From SAR324 cluster bacterium (GTDB taxonomy: Bacteria; SAR324; NAC60-12), in contig JANQJU010000061.1 in the NCBI GenBank assembly GCA_028281495.1, positions 23,875 through 87,874 of the forward strand: DNA of 64,000 nt, read 5' to 3'. This document shows, piece after piece, positions 42,815 to 51,892 of this stretch (position 1 is its first letter; the number at the start of each line of letters is the position of its first letter). Position numbers and translations under genes: made by a program. The notes below the pieces were generated by a model that made no database searches, was not told where the DNA came from, and saw nothing but the letters and a program-made list of their open reading frames with translations.

Positions 42815-43831
42815 TCAATCCAAGTGAGAACGGCTATAAACTAAATTAAATTTTTTAAAAACATACTCGGGTTTGATAGAATCCAATCTAGAATCTACTG
42901 CTTGGATGCCTTGTAAATTTGGTCCTTGTGGCCCCCATATCTCCAGTGAAGTTGTTCCAAACAAAACAATACCTCTCTTATTATAAGCATCTGCAACATG
43001 TGCCCAACAAGAATCAATACCTATAAATCCAGAACTAAACAATAAAGCTGTGCATTGCAGTTCCCATTTTGGCGGAAAAGAATAGATCCATGCTTTTTTT
43101 TTTCGAAATAACTTATCCGATTTACCAAGCACAAAAATGGTAGCCTGCGTACTTTCATTTAGTAGCTTTAGAAGTTTTTTCCAATAATTCTTTGGCCACA
43201 TTTTTTCTTTCTCAGTATCAAGATGAACAGCTATAATCTTCTCTGAATTTATTTTCTCATGTCTAATCCATTTGTTAAACTGTATAATCTTTTGTTGAGA
43301 AATATTGAAAGTTCTATCTCCTTTTTTTAATGATAAGGACAAACCTACAATACTTTCATATTGTTTTAGCATTGGTATTTTAAGTGGCATGTAATTGTTG
43401 TTAGGATTGACATATCTATCGAAGCTCCAAAATTGCGATGGATTTAATTTTTCTATCAACCATTTTTCTATTGAAAACAGTGGATAGTATGCATTCAGGC
43501 TAACCCAAACAATAGGTTTTTTTAAAATCAGCCTATTAAATATGATTTCGAAATTCCTTTTTTCAGAATATTTATCAAAAAGTTGATCGGATTCTCGGTT
43601 TACAACCAAAAATAATTTGTGACAACTTAATCCACTATATACTGTGTCATGGATATCTTGTGGTGCAATAATATAAGTTCTCCTATTTCCATACAAATTG
43701 GTCAATAAATTAACTATTGGAAGAGAAAGAAGTGCATCTCCAAGGCCATTAATAAAGCAAATACACAAATGACCGTCGACTAAATATGAACTAAGTATAT
43801 TTTGCGAAGAAGTAACTTTAATAGATGACAT
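42815..43831 (-). CDS. Family 9 (heptosyltransferase-like) glycosyltransferase
   Basis: A 338-residue protein with the GT9 pattern: INGLGDALLSLPIVNLL near the N-terminus, KMWPKNYWKKLL and FVLGKSD in the second half, and the GIDSCWAHVADAYNKRGIVLFGTTS motif that binds the sugar nucleotide. GT9 enzymes usually move heptose or related sugars in lipopolysaccharide; here the acceptor is more likely the cluster product. A 137-base gap separates it from the next gene (41694-42677). Confidence 0.8.
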   Translation of the reverse strand: MSSIKVTSSQNILSSYLVDGHLCICFINGLGDALLSLPIVNLLTNLYGNRRTYIIAPQDIHDTVYSGLSCHKLFLVVNRESDQLFDKYSEKRNFEIIFNRLILKKPIVWVSLNAYYPLFSIEKWLIEKLNPSQFWSFDRYVNPNNNYMPLKIPMLKQYESIVGLSLSLKKGDRTFNISQQKIIQFNKWIRHEKINSEKIIAVHLDTEKEKMWPKNYWKKLLKLLNESTQATIFVLGKSDKLFRKKKAWIYSFPPKWELQCTALLFSSGFIGIDSCWAHVADAYNKRGIVLFGTTSLEIWGPQGPNLQGIQAVDSRLDSIKPEYVFKKFNLVYSRSHLD

Positions 43832-44919
43832 ACCTTGTTGTTTAGTATTTGAAGTTTGTATCGTAATTTCATATTATACACTAGTTCTGTAAAACTGTTC
43901 TTTTATTCATAACTACTAGCATAAAGTATGCATTACGATAAACTAAAAAATTGCTAATAGACTAATTGAATTGTCATGGAAAATTGTTAGCCTAAAAAAG
44001 GTCATTTATTGTTATGAATAGAATGTCTTTTTATCAGTCAGAATTTATTTTACAGTTTTCATCAAAATTCTAATTGTCCAATTGTGTAAAAACCATCATG
44101 GCCAACAGAAGTAACATAACGAAACATGTAACGTATAAATTTACATTCTCTTGATGCACTAACGAGCCGCGGAAAGAGCAAAACACAAAATTCTACTAGA
44201 TTGAGTTAGATAACTATGAGTTTGCTGTATTTTTTAGGGTTGAGAACTTAGTATCTTACTACTCAGCAATTCAGAGCTACGATAACGGAGTAGCGTTTTA
44301 AGTTTTGCCCTATAGCGGCAAAACTTTGAAAAACGAACAAAGAACCAGTGAATATCCAAAAAAATCATCAGATTATATGTTTGAATTTAGAGTTTACTCG
44401 CTATATTTCTGGAAAATGAGTCCACTCCCCATCAGGATCGCCGGCATTTATCAGAAGACAATTACAGATACCTGACTCATCTAAATACACATAACTTCGC
44501 TTTCAAATTCTTGCAACATATTGATGAAGTATCGATATCTAGTAAACCATTCATCAGTGCTGTCTTTTGGTACTTTAAAAATCTTTATTTCGGCTCAACA
44601 CAGCTTACAATATGCTCACCAAGGGGTTTAGAGATGATTGTTACCCTAATGGATCCCCTAGCTACTTGGGTGACCATCACAAAAGTATGGTTGGGATCTT
44701 GAGTAAATACGCCCTTTGGATTTGGTCGAGAGCTACTATTTAAGATTGCCATTCATATGAGGTTTGATCTGCATCGAAACCGATTCTTAGGTGTTGGTAT
44801 ATCTTTAGCATTCAAGGTCGCAAGCTTTAACGTAATGTTCTCTAGTCGAAAAAAAGCCTGATAGGACAAATCAATCTGAAATCTACTATACCTAATTTTG
44901 AGTATGTGATGATGCAATA
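43832..44919. other. 1.1-kb gap with a decayed gene remnant
   Basis: AT-rich and without an intact gene. On the minus strand, two overlapping frames between about 44590 and 44400 read VPKDSTDEWFTRYRYFINML and, after a shift, YLDESGICNCLLINAGDPDG. Together they look like the remains of one protein-coding gene broken by a frameshift and stops. I cannot assign a family. The gap separates the two sub-blocks of the cluster. Confidence 0.4.
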
Positions 44920-45815
44920 TTAACTCAAAATCTTATCATACAAATTAGGAAGGAATTCCAACATGCGATATTTTTGAATTACAGAACGAGCATTTTTTGC
45001 TATCATGTACCTCTTTTCAGGCTGGTTTAGATAGTATCGCACCAGCCGGGCACATTCATCTACGTTATTGAAAATTACAATAGAACTATTTGGAAGGAAA
45101 AACTTGCTTAAAAGTGGACGGTAATCGTGAAGAATAAACGCACCAGCATAGGGAAACTCCCACGGACGAAAAGTGGTACCGTTGGAAGGAAAATTCGGTA
45201 TATCGCTAAAATTTCCGTAAACAATATTTACACGAGTTTCCCTTATACGCTTGATTACCTGTTCTGTATTCAGACCTTCAGTAACAACATAAAAATTCAA
45301 ATCCCCTATCAGTTGCTGTAGTTCCCAAAAAAATCGAAATCTTTGTGGGTATAAACCACCGATAAATCCCCAATCATATATCATTCCACTTTCTTCAACT
45401 GGCTTGGCAACATCAAATAAAGGGTTGGCTAATCCCACAACTAGCTCAGCATCTATATTTATAGAGTTGTATACAGGTATCATATTGTCCGTAGAAGTAA
45501 AAACTTTTGATGCTCCTTCAAGAACAGGAATGATAAACCGGTTGATATTAATATCAAAAAAAGCTAGCGGATCATCCATCATAACCACATAAGGCAATCC
45601 TTCTCTTTTTTTTTTAATATGTAATCTGCAATATTTTTATTCATAGGATAGTTAAACACAAACTGACCTATTGCTTCTCCATCAAATTTTGGATCGTCAA
45701 ATTCGCCTCTAACGATATTTTTCACATTATAGCCTCCTTTTTCCATACAAATTTGCAACGGCCTAAACCTAATATGTTCTGGATACAAGTTAGTTATTAT
45801 TGTTCCCTTTTTCAT
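44920..45815 (-). pseudogene. CgeB-like glycosyltransferase split by a shift at an A10 run
   Basis: The N-terminal piece (start 45815, MKKGTIITNLYPEHIRFRPL) and the C-terminal piece (to 44920) lie in different frames that switch at a run of ten A on the gene strand (45606-45615). Joined they give about 295 residues of a CgeB-like/DUF3880-type glycosyltransferase, with WGFIGGLYPQRF, FRPWEFPYAGAF and NNVDECARLVRYYL. Either the gene is inactivated, or polymerase slippage on the A10 tract restores the frame, or the run was misread. The start overlaps the stop of the WbqC-like gene. Confidence 0.7.
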
Positions 45816-46516
45816 AGCGATACCTCATTTAGTTGACGATTTAAATATGGTAATACAACATCAATTCCAGTACTTAGAATTGGATGAATAATGCTAGGAA
45901 AAACATATTTACCATTTCGATTTTTCAGCTTTGTTTGATAACTATAGTCATGCCAACAAATACGAATTCCATTGATTGCAAATGTGTTTTCATTTATATA
46001 TAATTTTGAACCCGGTCCGCACAAATACTCATTAGCTCCTAACTCTTTACAAATTTGTAAAATTTTCTCTTCCTTGTTTCCAATTGTAGGTTTTAACATT
46101 GAAGTAAGCGCTACAGGGGTTGTAATGTTTAACGTCTCTGCAATAATAGAATTCATTTGAATGTTCCATTTACCTAAATCTGCTGTACCATTCTGGACAT
46201 GATTTAAGAGTTTTTCTAAGAAAGACAATGTTTTAGTCTTGCCATATAAGTGTTCAATCTTATTGGAAACTTTATTTCTCCAATCGCAATTATTGCTCCA
46301 TTTCATTTCACAGATTGGTTTTCGTGATCCTTTTGTTAAGTCAACTGAGCCGCTTATCCATTGGGCAACTCCATTGGTAGGAAGATAAACTCTACTATGC
46401 CAGGATCGTTTGACATATTGTGCAGAATCGTAATAAACAAAAAGATCGCACCTTTTCATTAAATCAAAATATCCTATAAAAGGAATAAAATGGGGTTGAA
46501 TGATAACTATTCGCAT
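45812..46516 (-). CDS. WbqC-like family protein
   Basis: A 234-residue protein with the family signature at the start: IIQPHFIPFIGYFDLMKRCDLFVYYD, followed by SWHSRVYL and a GANEYLCGPGSKLYI segment near residue 165. WbqC-like proteins occur in surface-polysaccharide and amino-sugar clusters and are thought to act in sugar modification; the reaction is not established. It overlaps the next gene by four bases (ATGA), typical of an operon. Confidence 0.8.
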   Translation of the reverse strand: MRIVIIQPHFIPFIGYFDLMKRCDLFVYYDSAQYVKRSWHSRVYLPTNGVAQWISGSVDLTKGSRKPICEMKWSNNCDWRNKVSNKIEHLYGKTKTLSFLEKLLNHVQNGTADLGKWNIQMNSIIAETLNITTPVALTSMLKPTIGNKEEKILQICKELGANEYLCGPGSKLYINENTFAINGIRICWHDYSYQTKLKNRNGKYVFPSIIHPILSTGIDVVLPYLNRQLNEVSL

Positions 46517-46546
46517 AATATTGACTAGTATCTTAAGGGAAATAAT

Positions 46547-47635
46547 TTATATCTTTAATATATGATTAACTATGTAACTGTGAATCCTATTTGCATTATA
46601 ACGAAATCTTTCTTCACAGTTAGTCATCATTATTATTCCAGAATTTTCGTTTGGATATAGTTCTACAATACACCCATAGCCATTATCAAAACCTAGCTGC
46701 CTTACCCTCCTTCTTCCTTTGAATTCATCTACACGAAAAGCAAGACCATAGCCACTATTGGAAATCTTGCTTACAAAAGTTTGTAATAAATGCATTTCAG
46801 ATATAGCATTTTGTGATAATATCTGCTGCTTGTTATAATACCCTCCGTTTAAATGTAGCTGTGCAAAATTAGATAAATCAAATATACTTGAAATAAGGAA
46901 TTCTGATGGATATTCCGCTCGATATATGTGCCAAGGTCTAAATTGAAGTTGCCCATTTTCTAGAATCTTGTATGGAGGAACTATAAGATGAGAATTCAAA
47001 CAACTAGGAAGGTAGTCAGTTGCTAGCATATTTAAGGGATTAAAAATAAGCTGCTTCATTATTTTCTCAAAACTACTATTACAAACTTTCTCAAGAATAT
47101 GGCCAGCAAGATTTATTCCAGTATTGCTGTATAATACCTCCTTACCTGGATTAAATTTTAAATTACATTGGGATACATTTTCTCTAATGTATTCCGCTAG
47201 AGTATCTGGGTATTTTTTTTTTACAAGTGGAGCTTGCTCAGGTAATCCAGATGAATGGTTCAGCAGCATTCGCACTGTAATGTACTTTGAGTTTTCGTTG
47301 TTAGTTTTAAATTCAGGTATGTAAGTTGAAACTTTTTGATCTAATTCTACTAAATTTTGATCAACTAATATCATGACTGCAGTGCCTGTTAGGGATTTTG
47401 TAACTGAAGCAATACCAAATAGGTTAGAAGGAGTAACTTCAGATTCATGCCTTTTAAAAACAAATTCATTTGATTCGCTATTTAAAAAAAGTTGTACATC
47501 TTTGCTTGCTATTTTCCCAAATCCTTTAGAATATACCAAATTATTGTTCTGTAAGATTCCTATAGCAAATGCTGGAACTTCTGAGGCAATTAAAGCTCTT
47601 TCTATCATTGTTTCTAACTGTATATGCTCGGACAT
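46547..47635 (-). CDS. Serine hydrolase, class C beta-lactamase family
   Basis: A 362-residue penicillin-binding-protein-like hydrolase with SVTK (residues 77-80) as the SxxK nucleophile motif, YSN near residue 170 and a GYGL/FDNGYG C-terminal region. No signal peptide is evident, so it may act in the cytoplasm. In RiPP or nonribosomal contexts such enzymes serve as peptidases, esterases or transacylases. The start overlaps the FkbH stop (TAATG). It could trim the peptide or act on an acyl carrier thioester. Confidence 0.78.
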   Translation of the reverse strand: MSEHIQLETMIERALIASEVPAFAIGILQNNNLVYSKGFGKIASKDVQLFLNSESNEFVFKRHESEVTPSNLFGIASVTKSLTGTAVMILVDQNLVELDQKVSTYIPEFKTNNENSKYITVRMLLNHSSGLPEQAPLVKKKYPDTLAEYIRENVSQCNLKFNPGKEVLYSNTGINLAGHILEKVCNSSFEKIMKQLIFNPLNMLATDYLPSCLNSHLIVPPYKILENGQLQFRPWHIYRAEYPSEFLISSIFDLSNFAQLHLNGGYYNKQQILSQNAISEMHLLQTFVSKISNSGYGLAFRVDEFKGRRRVRQLGFDNGYGCIVELYPNENSGIIMMTNCEERFRYNANRIHSYIVNHILKI

Positions 47636-49590
47636 TATTCCTCTATAATTTCGACAAATTCATAATAAAAATATATCCTATCCTCTGTCTTCATTTTATA
47701 AATTTTATTCATTTTTGTTTGATTAACTATTTGAAAACCAAAATTTTCCCAAAAATCGCTAACCTGTTGATTTTTTTTAGTAAAACAGTATTCTGCAAAC
47801 CATTCTTGGACGTTCCATTTTAGCTCAAGGTGCTTCATACAATGATTGACGAATACATACTCTAAACGACGGCCTAATGCGCGGCAGCTAATCAATAAAT
47901 TTTCGATTTTTCCAATATTGTCCTTTTTCGAAGCAAAAAAAACACCTACTATTCCTAAAGCACCAAATTTATCCTCTACTGATAAAGTAAAAATTGCTGA
48001 GTTATTGTCTTCTGTTTTCTTCTGTATTTCATCTAAATTAAATCGAAATGTAGTCAAATTGAATTGGTTTGTTTTTTGATTTAGTTGGAAGATTCTTGGG
48101 ATCTCGTGGGTATTAGCAATATGGATGAATGCCTTCAAATTTAGAGATTCTAAGAAATCATCTAAACAGTAGAATTGTTTCTTGTACTCGGTTCTTTTCC
48201 ACTCATCTTGATACATTTTAGTGCGGTTCTTATCTTCGAAGGTGTAAGAGACATTACCCCAAACTTCTTTTTTTTGTAATAAATCAGGATAATTATATAG
48301 CTTTTTTGGTACCTGATAGACTACGATTTCAGGGAGAAACTTTTTAACCACCTCACATTCAAATGGTGAATCGTCGACAAAAACACAACTATCTAAACTA
48401 ATGTTTAGTTCATTGACTATGTCCAGAATACTTTTTACCTTGTCATCCCAGTTTATTTTCCAAGTAGATAAATGGGTTTTCCTTATTAAAGAGTACGGAT
48501 GAGAATCAAGAACTTCTAAAACATCTAATTCGTTGTTTTTACTACATAAACATAGCAATATACCCCTTTCAAACAATTGCAATAAACCACGCTGAAATGC
48601 AAAGTATACGCTCCCAGGATATTCTTCAGGGTGCAATTCGATACCTTGCAACCCAACCTCACCAAGAATCCCTCCCCATAGTGTCTCATCGCAATCTAAG
48701 ATTAGGCATTTCTTTGTCATGCCAATAGATACTTGGATTATTTTAACAATTTCTTCTGCATACTGCTCGAAGAATTCAGATTTAAAAGGGATTTTATGTA
48801 AGTACCAATACCTTAAATCCAGGCATCGTTCTTCTCCGAGAACTCTTAGTATTCTATTCCAATCTACAACAAAAAATTTAGGATTATCTTTTGAAAAACT
48901 TTTTATTAATGAATTAACTTGCTCAATTTTAAATTCAATAGAATTTTCATCTGGTGTAAGATAAGGTTCGCTATACATATTATCGATGAAGGTATTCACT
49001 ATTATAACTGATGGTAAATGTTCGCTAACAAATGTAAAATAGTGAAGAAGCTCGTTTTCTAAATATTTGATATCCCAATCAGCTGATCTATAATTTGGAG
49101 CAATTGTATCTAACATGATCGATAGGACTAAAAAATCAGGTGGGCTCATGTATAAAGAAGATTGGAGACTAAAGACTTCCTGCCCTATAGAATTGTATTC
49201 TCCGACAGTTAACTCTGAATCAATGTCGACATTAAACAATGCTTGTTTCAATGGCTTGCCAATAATTTCGGCAGAATAGTTTCGTAATAAAGTAATGTCT
49301 ATTTTTTTTGATATTTTTCCATTTGATATTTCTTTCTCATCGAGAATGTATCCAGATGATATTGAGATGTGATTATTTTCTCTTAAATTATTATAATATA
49401 TTTCAATCTCTTTGAATGAACGAAATTCATTCCATATATCTTCTGGAAATTCTAGATTAAATGATTCCTCTAGAACTAAACGAAATTCAAGTAAATCGTA
49501 GCTGTCTATTCCCAGGTCGTTAAAAGAGATGTTAATTTGATCAAAAGTTAAATTAGGATAGTGAGATCTTAAAACTTCGAATAAAGTCAT
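47635..49590 (-). CDS. ACP-FkbH fusion (HAD-IIIC glyceryl-ACP synthase-like)
   Basis: About 651 residues from ATG 49590 (AAGG seven bases upstream; the frame continues to 49635). An acyl-carrier domain at residues 1-70 has the phosphopantetheine serine in LGIDSYDL (Ser30). An SGNH-like region follows, then the HAD core with DCDETLWGG (about residue 300), CSKNN and FVDDSPFE, and a C-terminal acetyltransferase-like domain (LGIVGVF ... SCRALGRRLEYVF). FkbH enzymes load a glyceryl unit from 1,3-bisphosphoglycerate onto a carrier protein; here the carrier is fused. In this cluster it may supply a glyceryl or lactyl-type group to the peptide or sugar. Confidence 0.82.
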   Translation of the reverse strand: MTLFEVLRSHYPNLTFDQINISFNDLGIDSYDLLEFRLVLEESFNLEFPEDIWNEFRSFKEIEIYYNNLRENNHISISSGYILDEKEISNGKISKKIDITLLRNYSAEIIGKPLKQALFNVDIDSELTVGEYNSIGQEVFSLQSSLYMSPPDFLVLSIMLDTIAPNYRSADWDIKYLENELLHYFTFVSEHLPSVIIVNTFIDNMYSEPYLTPDENSIEFKIEQVNSLIKSFSKDNPKFFVVDWNRILRVLGEERCLDLRYWYLHKIPFKSEFFEQYAEEIVKIIQVSIGMTKKCLILDCDETLWGGILGEVGLQGIELHPEEYPGSVYFAFQRGLLQLFERGILLCLCSKNNELDVLEVLDSHPYSLIRKTHLSTWKINWDDKVKSILDIVNELNISLDSCVFVDDSPFECEVVKKFLPEIVVYQVPKKLYNYPDLLQKKEVWGNVSYTFEDKNRTKMYQDEWKRTEYKKQFYCLDDFLESLNLKAFIHIANTHEIPRIFQLNQKTNQFNLTTFRFNLDEIQKKTEDNNSAIFTLSVEDKFGALGIVGVFFASKKDNIGKIENLLISCRALGRRLEYVFVNHCMKHLELKWNVQEWFAEYCFTKKNQQVSDFWENFGFQIVNQTKMNKIYKMKTEDRIYFYYEFVEIIEE

Positions 49591-49647
49591 ACTCATCCTT
49601 AATGGATAAAATAATTTGATCAAATCTATTTCCAAGTTGCTCGAACA

Positions 49648-50544
49648 TCAACAACATAGAAAAAGTGCAACATCATCACCGCACCAAGCTGAAATCACTT
49701 CTGTGTTGTTTAGTATGTAAAAAGATTTCTGAGACAGATACTTGATACAAGTACCTTGGCGAAGCGCTGTAGACAATTGGCTTTTACTAGTTGACAATAT
49801 CTTACATGGATCGTACGTAAGAATATTATTACTTTTCCATAAAGAATTTTGTAAGCAATGAATACCAAAATATTCATGATAGATGATGTTTGACTGATGC
49901 ATTTGGAAGAACTTTTCTGCAATTATTCGATCGTATTTTAACAGTAGTTTATAGGTGTTTTGAGATATTTTTTGAGAATATTGACAATTGAGAGAGCAGG
50001 GAGCAAAGCTTAATAACGAATATCCGAAGTATTGAGAAGCAATGTTCGCCCAAAAATTGTGTGGCGGAAACGAAGTGGTATTGTGCGATGTCATTGGGGT
50101 AACATCGTTCTGTTTTTTTAAAATTGTATGTAGGTAGTTACCGTAGGCATTTCGACAACATTTGGGAATATTTAAAATCTCTCCAAATAAATCATACTCA
50201 CCGTTACCTTCAGCTTCTAATGCTACCTCTATTTTTTCAATTTGTGTCGATATATATATATGATAAAAACCAGGCTTATCGTCGTTCTGATAAACGGTTT
50301 CGATAAGATTACTCCATCCTCCTTTTCCTTGATCCGCTTTCTGGATTATTCTAAGTTTCCCAATTGCCATAGGAATATTATAATTTTTTAGTATTGGACC
50401 TATTTTTAAGATAGCTTGTGTAGACAAGATAAGTCGTGCTAATTTTTCTTGACATAAAGCTAACAACAATTCTCTGAATTCGATTGGTGAAAGAAAAGGC
50501 TCGATAGCTTGACAAATTGATCGATATTTTTTTGGTAATTCCAT
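49648..50544 (-). CDS. DUF483-like Cys-motif protein, copy 2
   Basis: A 298-residue paralogue of the product of 41694-42677. It has LNIPKCCRNAYGNYL and APCSLNCQYSQ, separated by a His/Asn-rich stretch (TSHNTTSFPPHNFW). Between the motifs both proteins carry a similar small region. Function unknown; two Cys pairs suggest metal or iron-sulphur binding. It sits between the radical SAM gene and the FkbH gene on the same strand, with a 168-base gap upstream. Confidence 0.6.
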   Translation of the reverse strand: MELPKKYRSICQAIEPFLSPIEFRELLLALCQEKLARLILSTQAILKIGPILKNYNIPMAIGKLRIIQKADQGKGGWSNLIETVYQNDDKPGFYHIYISTQIEKIEVALEAEGNGEYDLFGEILNIPKCCRNAYGNYLHTILKKQNDVTPMTSHNTTSFPPHNFWANIASQYFGYSLLSFAPCSLNCQYSQKISQNTYKLLLKYDRIIAEKFFQMHQSNIIYHEYFGIHCLQNSLWKSNNILTYDPCKILSTSKSQLSTALRQGTCIKYLSQKSFYILNNTEVISAWCGDDVALFLCC

Positions 50545-50712
50545 AGGCTTTTTGCCGGAATGTCATGAATTGGAAAACGATTGTTTTAATAGTGAATAAA
50601 CATTTAGAACTTTAAAATATACTCTTCAGGTAAGAGTAAGATAAAAACCTTATGAATCGTCTGTTATGTTTATTTATAAGAAATCCGATCTAGTATCGAA
50701 AATTGATTATAT

Positions 50713-51891
50713 CTAGCTCATTCGAACAGGTGCACCTGCATAGCTTGAATTATTTTGTTCTAACAGATGCAAAGTATATGAAACTTTACGATTAATATGT
50801 CGAATTAACTTTGTTAAATCAGAACAGAAAATCGATGGATTACAATATTGGTTTTTAGCGCTCCATCTATGTGGCAGATAACCACCACCACATACGGTTA
50901 GAAGATCGCAGAGTCGACATTGATCGGACAAAACTGATTCGCCTTTCTGTCGAATATTGTATTTAGGGTGAACTAAAACATCATCTAAATTGTTAGATGA
51001 TATGTTAAGTCTTAGAATTTGTTCACCAGGAATTGACTTCAAAGTATCTACTCCTTCTATATCTCCATTTACTGCTATACAAACTAAACTTACAGGGTGT
51101 AACCCTATCGTTTCAAGTCTACCAGGCCCCCCTGCTAATTGTTCAATAATCTCTTCGAACAATCTAATCTGTAAGTGACCTGTGTCATTATCAAACCATT
51201 CATCGAAAATAGGTATCAACCAATTGGCATAATTTGGAAGCATTAAGCTAGTAGTGGACTTTCCAGGTGGAAGGTTTTCCCAGTTTCCATGAGGCAACAA
51301 AAAGTCAATTGCTTTAGGGTTAAGACTTTTTAGATGATGATAAACTGAAAGAGGATGAGTATCTATGTCTATAACCGCTAAAATCCCAGAAAAGATTTGA
51401 TTACCAAAATCTGAGAAGAGCTGTTGAACCGCCAGCTCAACTTTTCGGTAACTTCCTATCCCTTGATGATCAACACGATATTTATCATTGACTTCTGCAG
51501 GTCCATCTAAACTGAGTCCCAAGTGCACTTTGTATTGATTAAATAATTCGATCCATTTCTTATTGAGAAGTAGACCATTCGTTTGAATACCCCAGTGAAT
51601 CTTTATACCATTTAAGACAGATTCAAGGGTTTCAAAAAAAAGTTTTGTTCTTTTAATTCCATATAATAACGGTTCTCCTCCATGTAGATTAATATATATT
51701 TCATTGATGTTGTGTTGCAAGCAATGGAATTCAATACGCTTACTCAACATCTGTACTGTTTCCAAAGACATATACTTAGGCATAGATTTCCAAGTTAGAT
51801 CCCCCATATTATATTCGTAGCAATAACTACAGTTTAGATTGCAATGAGAAACTAGCTTTACTACGTAACTTGTGATCGGTGTTTTCATCAT
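50713..51891 (-). CDS. FxsB-like radical SAM/SPASM peptide maturase
   Basis: A 392-residue enzyme. The radical SAM cluster motif is CNLNCSYC (Cys17, 21, 24), followed by GGEPLL and the LSLDGP block. The SPASM region near the C-terminus has C-x-x-C spacing in SDQCRLCDLLTVCGGGYLPHRW and a final YCNPSIFC, as in the FxsB/GrrM/XyeB group of cyclophane-forming maturases. These enzymes link an aromatic ring (Phe, Tyr, Trp or His) to the beta carbon of a residue two positions on, in Ar-x-x triplets. It starts two bases after the stop of the HExxH gene, so the two are translationally coupled. The probable substrate is the peptide at 57420-57590. Confidence 0.87.
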   Translation of the reverse strand: MMKTPITSYVVKLVSHCNLNCSYCYEYNMGDLTWKSMPKYMSLETVQMLSKRIEFHCLQHNINEIYINLHGGEPLLYGIKRTKLFFETLESVLNGIKIHWGIQTNGLLLNKKWIELFNQYKVHLGLSLDGPAEVNDKYRVDHQGIGSYRKVELAVQQLFSDFGNQIFSGILAVIDIDTHPLSVYHHLKSLNPKAIDFLLPHGNWENLPPGKSTTSLMLPNYANWLIPIFDEWFDNDTGHLQIRLFEEIIEQLAGGPGRLETIGLHPVSLVCIAVNGDIEGVDTLKSIPGEQILRLNISSNNLDDVLVHPKYNIRQKGESVLSDQCRLCDLLTVCGGGYLPHRWSAKNQYCNPSIFCSDLTKLIRHINRKVSYTLHLLEQNNSSYAGAPVRMS

Positions 51892-51892
51892 T

